Below the pieces are notes generated by a model. The model did not search any database, had not been told where the DNA came from, and saw nothing but the letters and a program-made list of their open reading frames with translations. Source: Steroidobacteraceae bacterium (lineage in GTDB: Bacteria > Pseudomonadota > Gammaproteobacteria > Steroidobacterales > Steroidobacteraceae). Taken from it: 64,000 nt of DNA. Below, piece by piece: positions 25,632 to 33,639 of this stretch (within the stretch, counting starts at the first letter, position 1; each line of letters starts with the position of its first letter). The stretch is taken from positions 1-64,000 of the forward strand of contig JAPZRU010000001.1 in NCBI GenBank assembly GCA_027531255.1, read 5' to 3'. The translations under genes and the position numbers were made by a program.

Positions 25632-27332
25632 ATGCTTCACAGGGACGTGGTGCAGCGAAAAGTGTCGAAATCCGTCGCGCTCGTCGCCGGTGCGCTCGCG
25701 GTCGCCGCGTGGTCGGGGCCGTGGGTGCTGCGCGCCGACCTCTTCGAGGACGACGCCGCGCAGCACACCTTCTGGCTGTATCGCTACGCCGATCCGGGGT
25801 TGTTCGCGGGCGACCCGACCGCGCGCTTCTTCGCGCTGGACTCCACCGCGCCGTGGGGCTACCGCACGCTGTACGCGGCACTCGCGCCGTACGTCGACGT
25901 GCTCGCGGCCGGCGAGTGGCTGGCCGCGCTGCTGTTCGCGGCGTGCCTCGCGCTCGGCTGGGCGATCGGCCGGCGCGTCGCGCCGGAGTCGCTGCGCGAC
26001 ACGGGTGGCCTGCTGGGCGTCGGTGCGGTAGCGTGGCTCGTGTTCCAGCGCGCGGATGCGCTCACACCGCTGGCACTGCAGCGCAGTTTCGCGCTGCCGC
26101 TGACGCTGCTGCTGCTGTGGGCGCTGCTTGCGCGGCGCTGGTTCTGGCTCGGGGCCTGCTGGCTGCTGGCGGCGGTGCTCTATCCGGTGATCGTCGTGGT
26201 TCTCGGTCTGGCCGGCGGCATCGCGCTGGCGCTCGAGACCCGGGAGCGGCGGCGGTTGCCGCCGCTCTGGTACTGGAACGCGCTGGCGGGCGCCGGCGCG
26301 ATCGCGATCGTGCTGGTGAACGCCGGCGTGCCCGCGGACGTCGGGCCGACGGTGGGCGGGCGCGAGGCGCTCGCGATGGCGGAGTTCGGTGCCGATGGTC
26401 GCCTGCGGCTGTTCGGCGACTCGCCGAGCGGCACCTGGTTTCGCAACCACCTCGTGGGACTGGGCTGGGCGCCGATCACGCTGCTGGTACTCGCCGGCGC
26501 GGCACTGGCCGCGTACGTGCCGCGCACGCGCGTGCCGATACCGCGCGTCGCGTGGCTGCTGCTCGGGGCGGGCCTCGCGACCTGGCTCGCGGCGCGGCTG
26601 GTGCTGTTCGAGCTCTACCTCCCGAACCGCCACGCACGCTGGGCGATCGCCGCGTTCGGCGTCGCGGCCTGCGTCGCCGGCGGTACCGCGCTCCTCGGGG
26701 CGCTGCGGCAGCGCCTGGTATCGGTTACCGCGGGCCGGGTCGAGGCGGCGGCCGCGGTCGCGGTGCTCGCGGCAGTCGCGATGGTCGCGGTGCCGTCCGC
26801 ACTCGCGGTCTGGCGCAAGCCCGTCGACGCAGACCTAGAGCGCGCGTACGCGTTCCTGAGGACGCTGCCGGCCGACACGCTGGTCGGCGCGCACCCGGAC
26901 GTCGCCGATTTCGTGCCGCTGCGGGCGCGGCGCGCGGTGCTCGCCTCGACCGAGACCTCGCTCCCGTTCATGCAGGGCTACTACCGGTCGCTCCGGCCGC
27001 GTCTGGAGGCGTCCCTGCAGGCCGCCTATGCGACCGGCTGGGCGGAATTCGACGCGGTACTCGACCCCTGGGGAGTGGACGTGTTCGTGACCTCGCCGCG
27101 CGTCTGGCGGCAGGTCGGCTACTACGCGCCGTTCGACGCTCTGGTCCGGGCGGCGCGCGAGCGGGGCCTGCGCGAAGGCTTCGTGCTCGCGCACCCGGAC
27201 GCGTCGCGCGTGCTGTTCCGCAGTGGCGACGTCTACGTCGTTCGCGTCGGGCCCGCCGGGAGCGCGGCGCTCGTCGCGTCGCGGGACGCCGCGGATCCGC
27301 CCCCGGCGACGACGAGGGAAGAAGCTCCATGA
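25632..27332 (+). CDS. Polytopic membrane protein, GT-C-like
   Basis: A 566-aa protein with about 10-12 TM segments followed by a soluble C-terminal part (res ~410-566). After TM1 comes ADLFEDDAAQHTFW, an acidic cluster in the first loop such as GT-C transferases use for lipid-phosphate-sugar donors. Length and topology fit that superfamily, but no specific family is recognised. It is coupled by ATGA to a second GT-C-like gene. The start is uncertain: ATG 25614 has GGAG only 3 nt away, and 25632 lacks a good site. The C-terminal half contains periplasmic-looking sequence (VDVFVTSPRVWRQVGYYAPF). Confidence 0.6.
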   Translation: MLHRDVVQRKVSKSVALVAGALAVAAWSGPWVLRADLFEDDAAQHTFWLYRYADPGLFAGDPTARFFALDSTAPWGYRTLYAALAPYVDVLAAGEWLAALLFAACLALGWAIGRRVAPESLRDTGGLLGVGAVAWLVFQRADALTPLALQRSFALPLTLLLLWALLARRWFWLGACWLLAAVLYPVIVVVLGLAGGIALALETRERRRLPPLWYWNALAGAGAIAIVLVNAGVPADVGPTVGGREALAMAEFGADGRLRLFGDSPSGTWFRNHLVGLGWAPITLLVLAGAALAAYVPRTRVPIPRVAWLLLGAGLATWLAARLVLFELYLPNRHARWAIAAFGVAACVAGGTALLGALRQRLVSVTAGRVEAAAAVAVLAAVAMVAVPSALAVWRKPVDADLERAYAFLRTLPADTLVGAHPDVADFVPLRARRAVLASTETSLPFMQGYYRSLRPRLEASLQAAYATGWAEFDAVLDPWGVDVFVTSPRVWRQVGYYAPFDALVRAARERGLREGFVLAHPDASRVLFRSGDVYVVRVGPAGSAALVASRDAADPPPATTREEAP

Positions 27333-28984
27333 CGAGACGGGCGTTCGACGTCGGTACGGATCTGCGGGGCGGACGGACGACGTCGCGGGTCCGCGAGGCG
27401 CCACGAACTCGGTTGGCGGCGCTCTGGGTCGCCGCCTTCGCCGCCGTGACCTTGGCGCTCGTCACGCATGGCGCGCTGGAGCACCCGCCCACGTACGACG
27501 AACTCCTGCACGTGCTTGCCGCCGAGGGCCTGCAGCGGGAGGGCGAGCCGACCATCGCCGACGGGCGCTATGAGCGGGCGCTGCTGTACACGCGGGCCGC
27601 GGCGGCGGCCGGTGGGGTCGTGGACGACGGCTTGCTGGCGGCGCGTCTGCCCGCGTGGCTCGGCGGCCTGCTGCTCGCCGCGCTGGTCGCCGCCTGGACG
27701 GCCCGGCACGCAGGCGCGTTGGCCGGAGCAGTCGCGGGAGGGCTCCTCGCCACCCACCTGTGGACGGTCAACCTGGCGGTGTTCGCGCGCTTCTACACGC
27801 TGCACGCGCTCGCCGTCTTCGTCGTGTTCGCCTGCCTCTACGAGGCCACCCGGCGCGACCGCGCGTGGACGCTGCGCGCCGTCTGGCTGGCGGCGAGCCT
27901 CGTGCCGTTCGCGGTGGCCTGGCACCTGCAGGTCACGACGGCGGTGGCCGCCGGCGCGGTCGCCAGCGGGCTCGCCGCCGGTCTCGCGGCCGACCGACGC
28001 CTGCCGCTGCAGGGCTGGGTCGGTGCGCATCCGTGGCTCGCGGCCGCGGTTCTCGCGAGCGCCGCGATGGCGGGCCTCGCCATGCTGCACGCTGCGGGTC
28101 TGCTCGCGACCTTCGCCGACGCCCCCGCGTGGTCGGCCAGCGCGGCGGACCGTGTCGGCTTCTACGCGGTCGCGCTCGCGCGCGAGATGCCGTTGCTGTG
28201 GCCGCTGGCCCCACTCGCCGCGCTGCTGGTCTGCGCGACGCGGCCGCGACTCGGGTGGACCCTGGCGGTGGCGACCCTCGCCGCGCTCGCGGTGCACTCG
28301 CTCGCCGCCGCCAAGGCGACCCGCTACGTCTACTACGTGCTGCCGTGGCTCTGCGTGCTGCTCGGCGTCGCGTTCGCGACGGCGGTGCCGTGGCTCGCGC
28401 GCCAGCTCGTGCACCGCTGGCCGGCGGTCGTGCGCCACGCCGCGGCGCTCGCGACGGCGGCGCTGCTGCTGCCGCTCGCCGTTTCGGTGGACGGGCTCCG
28501 GAGCTTGCGCCTCGCGCTCGGCGTCGAGCCGTACTCCCGAGTGCTCAGCTACGGCGACGAGAGCGACTGGACTCCGGCCCGGGGCGTGCTGCAGCCGGCC
28601 GTGGACGCCAGCGCACTCGTGGTCACCTCGAACTCGATGAAGGCGCTGCACTATCTCGGTCGTTACGACTACGAACTGAACGCGGGGCTGCTGCCGGAGA
28701 CGGAGAGCCGCGAGGAGTTCGGCCGGGATCCGCGCACGGGCCGGCGGGTGATCGCGAGCGCCGCATCGCTGGAGCGCGTGCTGGGTGCGAACGTCCGGCC
28801 GGTGCTCGTCGTCGCGGAGAACGACCGGCTCGGCGTCGCACACGGAGTGCTGCCGGAAGCGTTGGCACTCCTCGAGGATCGCTGCCGGCGCGTCGCGGTG
28901 CCGGCAGCAGCGGGCCTCAGCGCGTGGTCGTGCCTTCGCGCCCAAGTTCCGTCGGCACCGCCGTCGGGCGCGAGTAGTGGATGA
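27329..28984 (+). CDS. GT-C/ArnT-like membrane glycosyltransferase
   Basis: A 551-aa polytopic protein with about 10-12 TM segments. The first periplasmic loop carries HPPTYDELLHVLAAEGL, where the D-E pair fits the catalytic acidic motif of GT39/GT83 (PMT/ArnT) enzymes. A following FARFYTLHALAVF segment also fits. A soluble domain occupies the C-terminal third. Enzymes of this class use polyprenyl-phosphate sugars on the periplasmic side, which the nearby GT2 enzymes could supply. Its start overlaps the preceding stop, and its last 68 bp overlap the convergent GT2 gene. Confidence 0.65.
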   Translation: MTRRAFDVGTDLRGGRTTSRVREAPRTRLAALWVAAFAAVTLALVTHGALEHPPTYDELLHVLAAEGLQREGEPTIADGRYERALLYTRAAAAAGGVVDDGLLAARLPAWLGGLLLAALVAAWTARHAGALAGAVAGGLLATHLWTVNLAVFARFYTLHALAVFVVFACLYEATRRDRAWTLRAVWLAASLVPFAVAWHLQVTTAVAAGAVASGLAAGLAADRRLPLQGWVGAHPWLAAAVLASAAMAGLAMLHAAGLLATFADAPAWSASAADRVGFYAVALAREMPLLWPLAPLAALLVCATRPRLGWTLAVATLAALAVHSLAAAKATRYVYYVLPWLCVLLGVAFATAVPWLARQLVHRWPAVVRHAAALATAALLLPLAVSVDGLRSLRLALGVEPYSRVLSYGDESDWTPARGVLQPAVDASALVVTSNSMKALHYLGRYDYELNAGLLPETESREEFGRDPRTGRRVIASAASLERVLGANVRPVLVVAENDRLGVAHGVLPEALALLEDRCRRVAVPAAAGLSAWSCLRAQVPSAPPSGASSG

Positions 28985-29915
28985 CCTCCGCGATGTGGTA
29001 ATCCTTCAATTGCCGGGCGTGCGTGAAGATCACGAGCTCGCCGAGCAGGCCGAGCGCGAACACCTGCACGCCCAGAACCATGAGGAGTGCCGCCACCAGC
29101 AGTGCCGGCCGATCCGCGAGACCGACGTCGAGCAGCTGCCGTTGCGCGATCAGCAGCAGCAGCCAGGCCGCGCCGGTGCCGAAGGTGGTCAGGCCGACCA
29201 TCCCGAAGAAGCGCAGCGGTCGCTTCGTGAAGCGCACCAGGAAGAACACGCTGAAGATGTCGAGCACGCTGCGAACGTACTCGCGCGGCGAGTAGCGCCC
29301 GTCGAAGCGGTCCGCCGGGGACTGCGGGACGTCCACCTCGACCACCCGGAAGCCGTGCCGGTCCGCGAGGTACGGCAGGAAGCGATACTGGTCGCCGTAG
29401 AGCTGGATCTCCTCCAAAACCTCGCGACGGAACGCCCGTGCGACGCAGGCCACGTCGTTGAGGCGCAGCCTCGTCACGCGGCCGAGCAGCGCGTGGTAGG
29501 CGTGCCGGCGCCCCCGCTCGAATGCGCCGCCCGCGCGCGGCCAACGCCGCGCGATGGCGACGTCGGTGCGCGCCGCGGCCTTCACGAGCTCCGCGATCCC
29601 GGCGGGCGCGATCTGGTGGTATGCCGGCAGCGTTACGATCGTCCGGCCGCGCGCCCGCGCAAAGCCCGCCATGACCGCGGTGGCTTCGCCGAACGCACGG
29701 GTCAGCGCGACCACCGTCAGCGGCTCGCCGGCGGCGTGCAGTCGCGCGAGGCCGTCCCGAAATCCGCGCCGCTCGCCGTCGAGCACGAAGATCAGCTCGT
29801 AGGTGCAGCCGGTCGCCTCGAGACCCTTCATGTATTCCGCGTAGAGGCTCTCCGCCGGCGCGTGGCGCCGGCCGACGGGCACGATTACGCTCAGGGACGG
29901 GTTCCTGCCGATCAC
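28917..29915 (-). CDS. GT2-family glycosyltransferase with C-terminal TM segments
   Basis: A 332-aa protein. The GT-A-like N-terminus is LSVIVPVGRRHAPAESLYAE with YELIFVLDGERRGF. A C-terminal membrane part (res ~225-295; RFFGMVGLTTFGTGAAWLLL, then LVAALLMVLGVQVFALGLLG) is typical of GtrB/DPM-type enzymes. The canonical DxD reads differently here (LTRAFGEATAV then VTLPAYHQ), so the metal-binding acidic pair is not obvious, which may mean altered or lost catalysis. GTG 29915 overlaps the stop of the upstream GT2 gene (GTGA). The two may act together as a pair. Confidence 0.75.
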   Translation of the reverse strand: MIGRNPSLSVIVPVGRRHAPAESLYAEYMKGLEATGCTYELIFVLDGERRGFRDGLARLHAAGEPLTVVALTRAFGEATAVMAGFARARGRTIVTLPAYHQIAPAGIAELVKAAARTDVAIARRWPRAGGAFERGRRHAYHALLGRVTRLRLNDVACVARAFRREVLEEIQLYGDQYRFLPYLADRHGFRVVEVDVPQSPADRFDGRYSPREYVRSVLDIFSVFFLVRFTKRPLRFFGMVGLTTFGTGAAWLLLLIAQRQLLDVGLADRPALLVAALLMVLGVQVFALGLLGELVIFTHARQLKDYHIAEVIHYSRPTAVPTELGREGTTTR

Positions 29916-30889
29916 TGCGAGACTCCCCAGCTGCGGGCGGTGACTTCCGCGAACTCGTGTTCGCGCACGTCGCCGAGCTTGTAGACCAGTTCGGCGAGCG
30001 CGCCGCCGAGCCCGAGCACGAACGCAGTCGCGAGCCAGATCACGCCGGTGCCGGCCAGCGGCAGCGGCAGTTCGCCGGCCGGCGCGGACCACGCCCAGAG
30101 CGCCGCGCCCAGTGCCGCGCAGCCGCCCGCCGCGAACGGCAGCGCGAGCAGCGAGAACCAGCGCAGCGGCCGCGAGGCGAAGGCCGCGACGGTCTTGATG
30201 ACCATCAGGTCGAGCAGCACCTTGTAGACGCGCGACAGCCCGTACTTGGAGCGGCCGAACTGGCGCGCGTGGTGACGCACCTTCAGTTCCGCGATGCGCG
30301 GGCCCGCCATGGACGCCATCGCCGGAATGAATCGGTGCATCTCGGAGTACAGCGGGATCCGCTTGATGACGCTCGCGCGGAAGGCCTTCAGCGAACAGCC
30401 GTTGTCGCGGATCGGCACGCCGGTGACCTTGCCGATCAGCCAGTTCGCGGCCTTCGATGGAACCTTGCGCGTCCAGAGCTTGTCCTGGCGGTCGTGGCGC
30501 CAGCCCACGACGATGTCGTACCCCTCGTCGATCTTGGCGAGGAACGCCCGGATGTCCTCGGGGTCGTTCTGCAGGTCGCCGTCCATCGTGACGACGATCT
30601 CGGCGCGCGCGTGCCGGATGCCGGCCGCCATCGCGGGCGTCTGGCCGTAGTTGCGCCGGAAGCGGATCACCCGCACCCGAGCGTCGCGCCGCGCGATCTC
30701 GCGCGCCAGCCGCGGCGTCGCGTCGGTGCTGCCGTCGTCGACGAAGAGAATCTCGAACGAGGCGCCCAGCGGTTCGAGGGCGGCGACGATCGCGGCGTGC
30801 ATGCGCTCGATGTTCTCCTCTTCGTTGAGGAAGGGAACGACGACCGCGAGCCTTGGGTGATGCGAAGACACGTCCGGAGCATCCGCCAA
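29912..30889 (-). CDS. GT2-family polyprenyl-phosphate sugar synthase (DPM1/GtrB-like)
   Basis: A 325-aa enzyme. The GT-A domain is canonical: LAVVVPFLNEEENIERMH, ILFVDDGSTDATPRLA, VVTMDGDLQNDPEDI and RDNGCSLKAFR. Two C-terminal TM segments follow (res ~236-258 and ~270-292). This matches bactoprenol-glucosyltransferase-type enzymes that make undecaprenyl-phosphate sugars for periplasmic GT-C transferases, two of which are encoded next door. It is coupled to the second, degenerate-looking GT2 gene. A 67-bp gap separates it from the divergent HxH-protein gene. Confidence 0.9.
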   Translation of the reverse strand: MADAPDVSSHHPRLAVVVPFLNEEENIERMHAAIVAALEPLGASFEILFVDDGSTDATPRLAREIARRDARVRVIRFRRNYGQTPAMAAGIRHARAEIVVTMDGDLQNDPEDIRAFLAKIDEGYDIVVGWRHDRQDKLWTRKVPSKAANWLIGKVTGVPIRDNGCSLKAFRASVIKRIPLYSEMHRFIPAMASMAGPRIAELKVRHHARQFGRSKYGLSRVYKVLLDLMVIKTVAAFASRPLRWFSLLALPFAAGGCAALGAALWAWSAPAGELPLPLAGTGVIWLATAFVLGLGGALAELVYKLGDVREHEFAEVTARSWGVSQ

Positions 30890-30956
30890 CGGCTACGCTT
30901 CTGTCATCATCGCGCACGGCCCGAACGTTGCGTTACTGCACAGGAGGCACAAGGAT

Positions 30957-31754
30957 GTGCACGGCCGCCGCATGATCGTGCTCGCCGACGCGCACGTGCA
31001 CTTGCACGATTGCGCCGATCCCGCGGTGCTGCTCGAGGCCGCCGCGCGCAACTTCCGCACGCACGCTCCGCGCGAGCGCTGGACCGGCGCGCTGCTGCTC
31101 GCCGAGACCGCGGGCCGCAGCTGGTTCGACGAGGTGCGGCGTGCGAACGGGGCCGTGGCCGGCCCGTGGCGCGTCGAGCGCGGGTCGGACGAAGACACGC
31201 TGGTCGCCGCGTGCGGCCGCGCGCGGCTTGCGATCGTCGCCGGCTGCCAGGTCGTGGCCGCCGAACGCGTCGAGGTGCTCGCCCTGCTGACGCGCGAGCG
31301 CATCCCGGACGGGCTGACGCTCGACGCGACGATCGCGGCGGCGCTCGGCAGCGGCGGGATCGCCGTGCTGCCGTGGGGCGTCGGCAAGTGGCTCGGCGCG
31401 CGCGGCCGTCGCGTCATCGCTGCGCTGGAGTCATGGGCCGGCCAGCCGGTGTACGCGGGCGACAACGCGAGCCGCCCGTGGCCGTGGCCGGAGCCGGCGG
31501 CCTTCGAGGTCGCGCGACGCGCCGGACGCGCCGTGCTGCCGGGCACTGACCCGCTCCCGTTGCGCGGCGCCGAACGCCGGGTCGGCTCCTACGGCGTCCG
31601 CATCGAGGCGATCGCCGCGACCGCGACCGTGCTGCGCGCGCTGCTCGCCGGCGGCGCGCCGCCGGCTCTGCACGCGTTCGGCGGGCCGGACGCACCTTGG
31701 CGCGTGCTGGGCGAACAGCTGCGGCTGCGCGCCGCGCAGGGACGGGCCGCATGA
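30957..31754 (+). CDS. Uncharacterised protein with N-terminal HxHxH metal motif
   Basis: A 265-aa cytoplasmic protein starting at GTG 30957, chosen because AGGAGG lies 9 nt upstream; the internal ATG at 30972 is too far. VLADAHVHLHDC (res ~8-19) resembles the first metal-binding strand of PHP phosphoesterases or amidohydrolases. A second element, GSGGIAVLPWGVGKWLG then PVYAGDNASRPW, could line the active site. I do not recognise the family. It heads a tight plus-strand block with a methyltransferase, a GT4 enzyme and a GlpD-like oxidoreductase, so a role in making or editing a polymer substituent is plausible. Confidence 0.6.
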   Translation: MHGRRMIVLADAHVHLHDCADPAVLLEAAARNFRTHAPRERWTGALLLAETAGRSWFDEVRRANGAVAGPWRVERGSDEDTLVAACGRARLAIVAGCQVVAAERVEVLALLTRERIPDGLTLDATIAAALGSGGIAVLPWGVGKWLGARGRRVIAALESWAGQPVYAGDNASRPWPWPEPAAFEVARRAGRAVLPGTDPLPLRGAERRVGSYGVRIEAIAATATVLRALLAGGAPPALHAFGGPDAPWRVLGEQLRLRAAQGRAA

Positions 31755-32485
31755 GCGCGATCGTCGCGCCGGACGTCGAGACGTCCGGTGCCGGCTATGC
31801 GGCCCGCTTCTCGGGCGCCGCGGGGCGCTACCTGCTCGACGTGCAGCGTCTGGCGGTCGAGCGCGCGCTGGAAGGGCTCGCGCCCGGAACGCTGCTCGAG
31901 GTGGGCGGAGGACACGGGCAGTTGTGCGAATCCCTGGGCGCGCTCGGTTGGGACGTGACGGTGCACGGCACCGATACCGTGTGCGAGACGCATCTGCGCC
32001 GGCTGCACGGCCGGACGCAGCCGAAGTTCCTGCTCGGCCCGCTCGAGCGGCTCCCCGCCGCGTCCTGCAGCTACGACGTCGTGCTTGCGGTGCGACTGCT
32101 GTCGCACGTGCCCGCGTGGCCGGCGCTGCTGGCCGAGATGTGCCGCGTCGCGCGTCGCGCCGTGGTCTTCGACTACCCGGCCACCACGGGGCTGAACGCT
32201 CTGACGCCGCTGCTGTTCGGACTCAAGCGGCGGCTCGAGGGGAACACCCGGACGTACAGCCGCTTTCCGCGCCGCGCGCTGCGGCGGGAGTGTGCGCGCC
32301 ACGGCTTCGTCGAGGCCCGCGTGGTGAAGCAGTTCCTGCTGCCGATGGTGGTGCACCGGACCGCCGGAGGTGCGCGCTGGCTGCAGGGAGTCGAGGCGGC
32401 CGGCCGCGCGGCCGGCCTCACCCAGCTGGCCGGTTCACCGGGCATCTACCGCGCTGACCGTGCTGCTTCCCGGGAGACGCCATGA
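31751..32485 (+). CDS. Class I SAM-dependent methyltransferase
   Basis: A 244-aa protein with the SAM-binding motif I LLEVGGGHGQL (res ~47-57), an acidic ribose-binding position near VHGTDTVCE, and a motif II/III region SYDVVLAVRLLSHVP. A C-terminal extension contains a basic stretch (YSRFPRRALRRECARHGF). It starts ATGA over the preceding stop and overlaps the following GT4 gene by 4 nt. It probably methylates a sugar or lipid-linked intermediate of the exopolysaccharide. The substrate is unknown. Confidence 0.82.
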   Translation: MSAIVAPDVETSGAGYAARFSGAAGRYLLDVQRLAVERALEGLAPGTLLEVGGGHGQLCESLGALGWDVTVHGTDTVCETHLRRLHGRTQPKFLLGPLERLPAASCSYDVVLAVRLLSHVPAWPALLAEMCRVARRAVVFDYPATTGLNALTPLLFGLKRRLEGNTRTYSRFPRRALRRECARHGFVEARVVKQFLLPMVVHRTAGGARWLQGVEAAGRAAGLTQLAGSPGIYRADRAASRETP

Positions 32486-33639
32486 ACGTACTGCTGATCG
32501 CACCGCAACCTTTCTTCCAGGAGCGCGGCACGCCTATCGCGGTGCGCCTGCTGGCCGAGACGCTCTGCGAGTTCGGCCACCGGGTGGACCTGCTCGTCTT
32601 CCACGAAGGCGAGGACGTCGGGACGGCGAATCTCCGCGTGGTCCGTGCGCGGCGTCCGCCGGGCGTGGGGCGCGTGCCCATCGGGATCTCGGTGCCGAAG
32701 CTGGCCTGCGACGTCATGCTCGTGTGGCGGATGCTGGGTCTGCTGCGCCGCAACCGCTACCACGTGATCCACGCGGTCGAGGAAGCGATCTTCCCCGCCG
32801 TCGTGGTCAGCCGGTATGCGGGCGCACGGCTGGTGTACGACATGGACTCGTCGCTCGCGGACCAGCTCACCGACAAGTGGCGGTGGCTGCGCGCGCTGCG
32901 CGGCCTGCTCGTCGGCATCGAACGCTTCGCGGTGCGGCGCGCCACGGCCACGGTCGCGGTCTGCGAGGATCTCGCCGCGAAGGTGCGCCCCTGGATCGGT
33001 GCAGACCGCGTCGTGGTGCTGCCCGACGTGCCGCTCGGCGACGGCGCGGTGGGCGAGGTGGAGTGCCTGCGGACGCTCGCCGGCGGGCGCGATGCCGTGC
33101 TGGCGCTCTACGTGGGCAATCTCGAGAACTACCAGGGCATCGATCTCCTCCTCGACGCGCTGGCGGCCGTGCCGCGCGAGGTTCCGCTCCGCACCGTCGT
33201 GATCGGCGGGCTGCCGGCGGACGTCGAGCGCTATCGACGACGCGCCGTCGAACTCGGCCTGAACGAGCGCGTGACCTTCCCGGGCGCCCGCCCCGTCGCG
33301 AGGCTCGGTTCCTACCTCGCGCAGGCGGACGTGCTGCTGTCTCCCCGCACGCTCGGGCGCAATACGCCCATGAAGCTCTACTCCTACATGCAGGCGGGCC
33401 GCGCGATCCTCGCCACCGACATCCGCTCGCACACGCAGGCGCTCGACTCGAGCTGCGCGAGCCTTGCACCGCCCCGGCCCGAGGCCTTCGCCGCGGCGCT
33501 GCAGGCCCTGTGCGCCGACGCCGCGCTGCGGGCGCGGCTCGGTGCCGCCGCGCGCGAGCGCGCCGAGCGGGACTACTCACTCGCCACGTATCGCCGCACG
33601 CTGCGCGCGCTCTACGACCGCCTCGCCGAGGAGCGCTGA
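32482..33639 (+). CDS. GT4-like glycosyltransferase
   Basis: A 385-aa GT-B protein with start MNVLLIAPQPFFQERGTPIA. Other blocks are HVIHAVEEAIFPAVV, VYDMDSSLADQLT and ALYVGNLENYQGIDLLLDAL. The C-terminal donor site reads SPRTLGRNTPMKLYSYMQAG, in which the first Glu of the E-x7-E motif is replaced. The GRNTPMKLYSYM form is seen in a distinct subgroup of polysaccharide transferases. It overlaps the methyltransferase stop by 4 nt and abuts the GlpD-like gene directly (TGA-ATG). Confidence 0.85.
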   Translation: MNVLLIAPQPFFQERGTPIAVRLLAETLCEFGHRVDLLVFHEGEDVGTANLRVVRARRPPGVGRVPIGISVPKLACDVMLVWRMLGLLRRNRYHVIHAVEEAIFPAVVVSRYAGARLVYDMDSSLADQLTDKWRWLRALRGLLVGIERFAVRRATATVAVCEDLAAKVRPWIGADRVVVLPDVPLGDGAVGEVECLRTLAGGRDAVLALYVGNLENYQGIDLLLDALAAVPREVPLRTVVIGGLPADVERYRRRAVELGLNERVTFPGARPVARLGSYLAQADVLLSPRTLGRNTPMKLYSYMQAGRAILATDIRSHTQALDSSCASLAPPRPEAFAAALQALCADAALRARLGAAARERAERDYSLATYRRTLRALYDRLAEER

